64,000 nucleotides of DNA, taken from assembly GCF_029873635.1 (NCBI RefSeq), contig NC_080419.1, positions 75,008,597-75,072,596 of the forward strand. Direction: 5' to 3'. Positions 58,036 to 64,000 of the stretch are shown here, piece by piece; position 1 is the first letter of the stretch; each line of letters opens with the position of its first letter. The position numbers and the translations under genes are program-made. The notes under the pieces are model-generated. The model had not been told where the DNA came from, did no database searches, and saw nothing but the letters and a program-made list of their open reading frames with translations. This stretch comes from Malania oleifera. Lineage: Eukaryota > Streptophyta > Magnoliopsida > Santalales > Ximeniaceae.

Positions 58036-59655
58036 CTATTTTTTTCACATGACAACAATTCGCAAATTTGTTAAATAAGAGACTATTAATAGCTTGTACC
58101 ATATATCTCAATTGGCATGCAGTTGTTCTATGACCTAACAAATATTACTCAGCCAGCACTCTTCTTATTCAATGCTCTTCATTTTAAAGGCAAATCTTTT
58201 TTCAATCTCCTCTTTTATGGATAATCAATCCAACTTAACAAACACAATCACTATGAAGTATATCTCATCTAACAGTTTTCACAAGGCTGACAATTCATCC
58301 ATGGAAATTGGAGAAACATGCCTGGTAGACTCACTGTCAATCCCTAATGTAAGTCAATTATAACTGAAAAGTTGACTTTCAAATTGATCCATCCTAGTTA
58401 CAAAAACTCCCCACTTGTAACTTTGGCCATGCTAAAATATTTATTTAATATAACTAAATTTGTGACTTCTGCAATATAATTCACCGACCACAACTCAGAT
58501 CACAATCTCATGCATTTGACTATATAATATATGAACAAAACAATATATAACATTTCAACGTTACCTTTGAATTTTTGAACCAGATCCATACCCTCAATGA
58601 CCTGAATTCGTAAATCTACCTGAACTTGTGAATCTACAAATGTAATAAGCACCTCTGATGAACTTCCTGGAGCAAACTATATAATTAAACTAATCATCAA
58701 CTGAACACGGATTAGGTGCAAGCTCCAAGGGTCCCCAAACCAACTTGGGCCCGAAAGAAAGTAGCACAATAACAGGAGAAATGAAAAGAATGAAAGGAAA
58801 CTTGACGAGACAATTTTACTAAATTAGTAGGAAAAGTACAAAAATAGAGGAAGAAGCAGTGGTTAGTTGACCGCCTAAAGAAGAAGTTCAATACACATGC
58901 ATGATTATGATATCTACATATGCTTGCTCCTATACAATCATGAAAGAAACATGACATATGATCCTTAACATGCAATTTGACATAGGAGAGCAGAGAAATG
59001 ATGAAGCATAGATCACAATATTCAAAGAATCACACAAATGCTTAAACATGCCAAAATCAATCATATGCATGGAAATAAATAAAGTAAAGGGCTTCACACC
59101 AACCTTTTTGAAGAACAACCCTCTGTAGATCAATTGGAATACCCCTCACTTCGAATTACACCCCCAAAGTCTCCTTTAAGAGAAGAGAAGTGTGAGTTAT
59201 CTTCTCTCTCCTTCAAATGAAAATGCTTTTGAAATTCACAAATTCCTCTTGAAAACTCTCACTTTGCCCTCTCCTCGGTCTGCCTTCAACTCTCCCCAAA
59301 AACCCCCTTTTATAGACCTTCAATAGTAGAGAAAAAACTATTTCAAATTTGAATTTTAAAACTCGAATTCGAAAATAACTACCAATAATCACCAACCATT
59401 AGCTGCCAATGTTGACGGTTGACATGTGGCATCAATGGGACACATGGTTAGCTAAGCATCTCTAACCAATCACACGAGGACAACTCTAAATTTCAAATTT
59501 GTTGCAGGTTGGTTAACCACCTTGAGGGCCAGGTCGACCGCCTATGAGATGGCACCAACGGCTAGAAATGGAGGGAGGGTAGGTCGACCGCCCCAATGAA
59601 AACTCTTTCTTTCTCTTTATTTTTCCTTAAATTTTGATATCTTCACTTGAGTTAA
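58036..59655. other. Unassigned DNA right of the array
   Basis: No convincing gene. On the minus strand, TATAAAAG (plus 59307-59314) followed by a T- and GA-rich leader-like stretch toward 59160 looks like a retrotransposon LTR promoter. GGTCGACCGCC occurs twice (59532, 59583) and resembles motifs in the adjacent SIRE-like LTR. I could not delimit an element. Confidence 0.4.
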
Positions 59656-60798
59656 AAGTTTTTTGGTAAAAAATTGACTGCTAATAGTCATCATAGAAAG
59701 GGGGAGATTATTAGTCCCAAGGTTTCATTAACCTAATTTTGATAATAACAAACTATTTGGTACTAATGACTTTGTGCTTAAGTTGTTTGCAATAAGATTA
59801 AGTCATTGAAGTTGAAGATTTTTTAGAGAAGATATGAAGACTTTATTTGCTTTATTTGTACTCATTTCTCTCAAATTTTGTACTAATTTCTCTCAAATTA
59901 TAATGTGTTTTATCTTGCATATCTCTAAGAATATGAAGGTCATGGCATTAAGGCACTTAAACATGGAAAACACACAAAATAAAGAGACTATTCCGGGCTA
60001 TCATTCCAATGGGGGTGGTCGACCAATTTAGGTAGTAGTTAGGAGGGATTGACAGGTCCACCTAGATTTGGCTACAATGGTTTGATTTTCTTCAGCGGCT
60101 AGAGCCAAGTCGATCAGCCTTTGTAAGTGGTCAACCAGCCTTGTATTATACCTTAATTGATAAAAAAATGGCTAGTTTTGCTATAATCTTTGTATATATG
60201 CCCTCCAAAGCCTAAGAAACATTAGAGAATATTCATACTTAATTTCTAAGTGCCCAAACTGTCAATTCTCTTTTAATCTCTCCTGTGCTTTAATTTGCTC
60301 ACTCTTGAGTGATCACATATAAAACTCTTTTGTTATCTTTTGAATATTCTTTAAGAGTTAGTTTTGAGTTTCAAATTGTATATCCTTCTTTGTTTAGTTT
60401 TGAGTTTCAAATTGTATATCCTTCTTTGTGAGGAAATCTTCTGTTACAAGTATTCATGTAATTGGTTATCTTGTCTCTAAAAAACAAGGGATTCTAAATT
60501 TGTTATCTTGTCTTCGAAAAACAAAAGGTGTATTGGTTTCCTTGATCTCTGTTGAAATAATGGAAATAATAAAATCTCAAGGTGGTTAGCCTTGATAAAG
60601 GGGACATAGGTCAATTGCCGAACCACTATAAAAAGAATTTGCAATTTTTCTTCCCTTCTCTCCTTTGATTTTACTTTATATGTATATTTTTCCTGGTTTA
60701 TTTAAATTGCTTTAAAGTTGATATCAAACACATTAATTTTCATTAAACCCCAATTCACCCCCCCCCCCCCCCCCTCTAGGTTACCACTTGGGTCAACA
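59656..60798 (+). mobile_element. 3' end of a SIRE/Maximus-like copia element
   Basis: GAAAGGGGGAGATTATTAG at about 59697 matches the polypurine tract and LTR start typical of SIRE/Maximus elements, with TG mutated to TA. The LTR runs 59709-60798 (1,090 bp) and ends with a C run, CTCTAGGTTACC and TTGGGTCAACA, also typical. It contains GTGGTCGACCAA-type motifs and a 36-bp tandem duplication (about 60358-60429). No primer binding site follows, so this is the 3' LTR of an element whose body is lost. Confidence 0.65.
60758..60774. repeat. Run of 17 C
   Basis: Homopolymer just before the SIRE-like LTR end. The exact length may be unreliable. Confidence 0.9.
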
Positions 60799-61112
60799 TT
60801 ACTTTGTTTTTATATTTTTCATTCTATACATCTTCTTTCTTGGGGGCGTCATGCAACCTTTTGTCAGCCCTTATATAGAATTCAATGACAAAACTCCATT
60901 TAAGGACAAAATCTCAGTCTCTAGGATGACAAAAACTTAGAACTTCATATTTTGTAGTTTGTATCATCAAATGGTTTAACTTGGTGATATCAAAGACTTG
61001 AGTTACTGTACCACTTGAGTTCATTGTACTTAAAAAATAAACTTTCAATTTTATATTGTTAAAGAACTTTGTAGAACACAATTAATTACACATAACATAA
61101 TAAAATAAATAC

Positions 61113-61166
<54 letters not shown>

Positions 61167-61695
61167 CATGCATGCAAGCTCATAAAACATTGTCACTATT
61201 ATATAGGAAAAAACTTTAATCACAATTAAGTTATGGAAAGAAAGCACCTCAGTACCATCTTTCATCATTTATTCATTTTATCATGATGTTTAAACATGCA
61301 TGAAACAATTTCTCTTCAACCAGGCAAACAAGCAAATGCAGCCATTATTATTTAATATTGAAATACATATCAATTTATTACACAGCTGCCAAAGGAATTC
61401 ATTATCTCAGCCTGCATATTCTTTACATCAATTTTATCAACTTAGTTCTTTCCTTCCTTTTCTTTCCGCACAAGACTTATTTAATAAATTTATACAATCT
61501 CTCAGTGTTACACAATCTCACTAATGCAAGTGATGGAAGGTGGCCTAAGAAACCACATACCATCCAATTGTATGCTAAAGCTCATATGACCAAGCTGTGA
61601 ACATTTTTGACAGTTCATTCAAAACATTATGCACTTCCGATTGTCTCCAACTGACTTACAGCTTTTTCTAATGTTTATTTCCTTTTGGGGCAGTT
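60799..61695. other. RCC1 gene 3' flank, no gene seen
   Basis: Holds a (GA)n microsatellite (61116-61164) and AT-rich DNA; the 3' UTR of the RCC1 gene should lie near its right end. Confidence 0.6.
61116..61164. repeat. (GA)n microsatellite
   Basis: About 24 GA repeats. Confidence 0.97.
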
Positions 61696-64000
61696 CTAAT
61701 TACCTGCGGTTGAGGAATGGAGACACTCCTTCATAATCTCCTGGATCCTTCTCTTCATTAGCTTATCTTTAACACCCACAAGCATGTTCCGGTAGAATCC
61801 CTCCAACCTGACAAGCTTACCACGATCTGCAGACTCTAACATGTTCTCCCATTCCTTTGCAATGTCAAAAGTACCTAAGCTCTGCAATGACATCGGAATA
61901 TCTCGCTCCTCAAGAGGTTTGCCATAAATCGAACCATGAAGTATGCTAGCATACCGTTCCAAAACAGAGAGTTTTGAATGAAGGAGCTTCAACTCATCCA
62001 TAACCGAGGATAACTTTTTCCCCATTTCTTTGGTTTTAGGATCTTCATCTTCAATATTTTTTCCCTCACTAGTAGGCTTCAATTCCTCTTCCTTGAAATC
62101 CTCCACAAGTGGAGGCCACAACACTATTTTGGGAGCAAAACAATCAACTGTTTTACCATTTCCCAAAACACCACTCCTTCCCCTGCCCCATGACCATAGC
62201 TTATAACCATCACTTGCAACAAGGACAGTATGAGCAGCACCACACGCAACTTGCAACAGTCCAGGAATTTTAGATCCATACAGCCGGGGAGAAACTGCAT
62301 CACCAGCGTCATTTCCAGTGAAACTAGCATCTGGGCACAGACCAAGACCCTTCTCCATCCCCCATGACCACACCTCACCAGCAGAGGTAACGACACTAGT
62401 GTGAAACAAGCCACAGTCAATAGAAACCAGGAAAACATGCTGCGGCAATCCTTTAATAGGTTCAGGTAACAAAGCACTCCTATTTGTTCCATGCCCAAGT
62501 TGCCCATTTTCCCCCAGGCCAAATGTCCAGAGAACACTTTCTAATGCATCACCCGGTTCCTTTATGTGACTGAGTAAAGCTGTGTGAAATGCCCCACAAG
62601 CCACCTCATCAAGTGCCCAAGGGGATTCCAGGTTAAAAGTTCCAACGACTTCAGGATGTAACCTGCCTTCTGTATCTCCCAACCCCAATTGGCCATGACT
62701 GTTGTTACCCCAAGAGTAGCATATAAGATCACCACCCTTATATGTTTCTCCTGCACTAACTAGGGCGACAACATGCTCATTTCCACATGCCACCTTAACG
62801 ACTGTGTGCCCATGAAAGTGCCAGACTGGAATTGGAGTGGAACAGCTAAAAAGAGAGAACTTCCCATCACTGGAGCTGGCTGGCTGAGGACAGTTGCCCC
62901 AGATCCAGAGGCCACCAAGATTATCAATTGCTAGCGACATCATTCCTCCAGCTTTTATAGAACAAATCTATTGCGAAAAAAAAAATTAAATGAACTGGTG
63001 AGAATTACTTTAATAAGTTATATAAAGCAAATCAATAATCAGCTTGGTTAAGTTCTTTCAGCAAAGCAGTACAAGTGCATTTCATACCTTTAAGGGTGCT
63101 TTGCCCCTTGTTTCTGACCTGTCTGTCAAAGCATCAGGAGAGCACAATTCAAGAAAACGCTCTAACAAGCGAGGCAGTGAAGAATTATCATCACTGAAAC
63201 CAAGTTGGCCATCCATATCATAGTCAAGGATGAACAGAAATCAAAAAACTCACAAGCAGAGACAGACTAGCAGTATAATTTTATTTCCCACATTGCATTC
63301 AACTGTGCACTCAAAACGTAAATATATCTTTATTATAAAGGATACAGATGTTGTAACCCCAGCACCAAACTGATCCATCATCTGCCATTGTATACTAGTG
63401 AGAGAAGAAGTTTGGGGCATATGAATATAACCTTGAATACCCAATCATTTGTCACTTATGATCAAATTTTTAGTTAACATGCTCCACTAATACTCACATC
63501 CTTTCAAGGTAAAAATTAGATAATTAACTCTTGAAATGAATAAATCATGTTAGTCATTTGATATTTGAGGGTGCTTGTTGTAGGGTTCCATGGCATGGTA
63601 CGGCACTTTAATATCCTCAAGGCAACCCAAACCCAAGTAAAGCAAGTTAGGAAACCCCTCAGACTAATAATGACTAAACCTACAAAGTTATGGGCGAGTC
63701 TACAAATAACAGCAAAAGGAGCCATCCATGTTTAGAAAGGAAGAGAAAAATTGAGCAATAACTTTTAAAAAATAAAGGGTTTATCCATAAGTAAAGAACA
63801 AACTACCCCTAAACAACCAAATAAACACAAGGAGAAGTAAATTCTAAACATCAACTTAGTAAATAATACTACCATTGAAGCATCCCATGAACATATTTTT
63901 CAGCAGCCACACAAACTTACCAACAAACGTATTGATCAAACACACATAATGATCAAACAAACTTACACTCTCACCATCCATTGCCACAGTATTTGGAATC
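61696..64000 (-). CDS. RCC1-repeat protein with C-terminal coiled coil, 3' exons (partial)
   Basis: The last exon is 61696-62967 (acceptor AATAG, then ATTTGTTC). It encodes four to five RCC1 blades, seen as LGGLWIWG, CYSWGNNSHGQLGLGD, LWTFGLGENGQLGHGT, EVWSWGMEKGLGL and LWSWGRGRSGVLGNGK, each followed by an ACGxxHT-like segment. About 120 residues of charged, heptad-like helix (MDELKLLHSKLSVLERYASI to MKRRIQEIMKECLHS) end the protein. Upstream exons: one ending at 63088 (donor GTATGA), with DGQLGFSDDNSSLPRLLERF; probably 63346-63394, with MADDGSVWCWGYN; and one ending at 63967 (donor GTAAGT). Acceptors of the middle exons are uncertain. RCC1 propellers bind chromatin, GTPases or other partners; the partner here is unknown. 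It seems intact and is not part of the repeat array. Confidence 0.8.

Noticed and set aside
58712-59395. Three minus-strand frames of 60-87 codons
   Set aside because: No recognisable domain; the region looks like a decayed LTR leader rather than a gene.

Overview
The window is plant nuclear DNA, most likely from a eudicot. It is AT-rich and dominated by retrotransposons: Ty1/copia, Ty3/gypsy of the Tat/Ogre type, LINEs with RNase H, and a PIF/Harbinger DNA transposon. It also carries a plant-type cysteine-rich secreted peptide gene with one intron and a plant RCC1-repeat gene. I cannot name the species. Functions were assigned by eye from motifs; no database search was possible.

The main architecture is a tandem array of large repeat units ending at about 58035. 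Unit A is 431-21560, unit B 26986-33234 (cut by a 100-N gap at 33235-33334), unit C 46228-57305, and unit D 57306-58035 is only a stub. A full unit holds, in order: a LINE RNase H tail, about 3 kb of AT-rich DNA, a defensin-like (DEFL) gene, and a PIF/Harbinger transposon. The transposon is split by a LINE, and the LINE is split by a copia element (CopA2). A second copia family (CopB) sits between consecutive units with target duplication CTAAT. It is complete between A and B (21561-26985), cut by the window edge before A (1-430), truncated before C (43798-46227), and absent between C and D, where the empty site survives. D therefore looks like the ancestral form.

Unit A also carries a third copia element (CopA1, 2380-6661) that lacks its 3' end and lies between 0.75-kb direct repeats. 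Unit C has lost about 5 kb covering the 5' half of CopA2 and the catalytic N-terminal part of the PIF transposase.

The DEFL gene is intact in A (10116-10490) and C (50845-51219) and broken in B (31382-31800). A and C differ mostly by amino-acid-changing substitutions.

From 33335 to 43797, after the assembly gap, lie two Tat-lineage gypsy relics in opposite orientation. The minus-strand one has gag, an upstream ORF, PBS and 5' LTR. The plus-strand one has a tandem-repeat-rich 3' end, PPT and a complete 2.8-kb 3' LTR that abuts the truncated CopB copy.

After the array come about 1.6 kb of unassigned DNA, the 3' end of a SIRE/Maximus-like copia element (59656-60798), and the last exons of an RCC1-repeat gene on the minus strand (61696 to beyond 64000). 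That gene is the only clear non-transposon gene outside the array.
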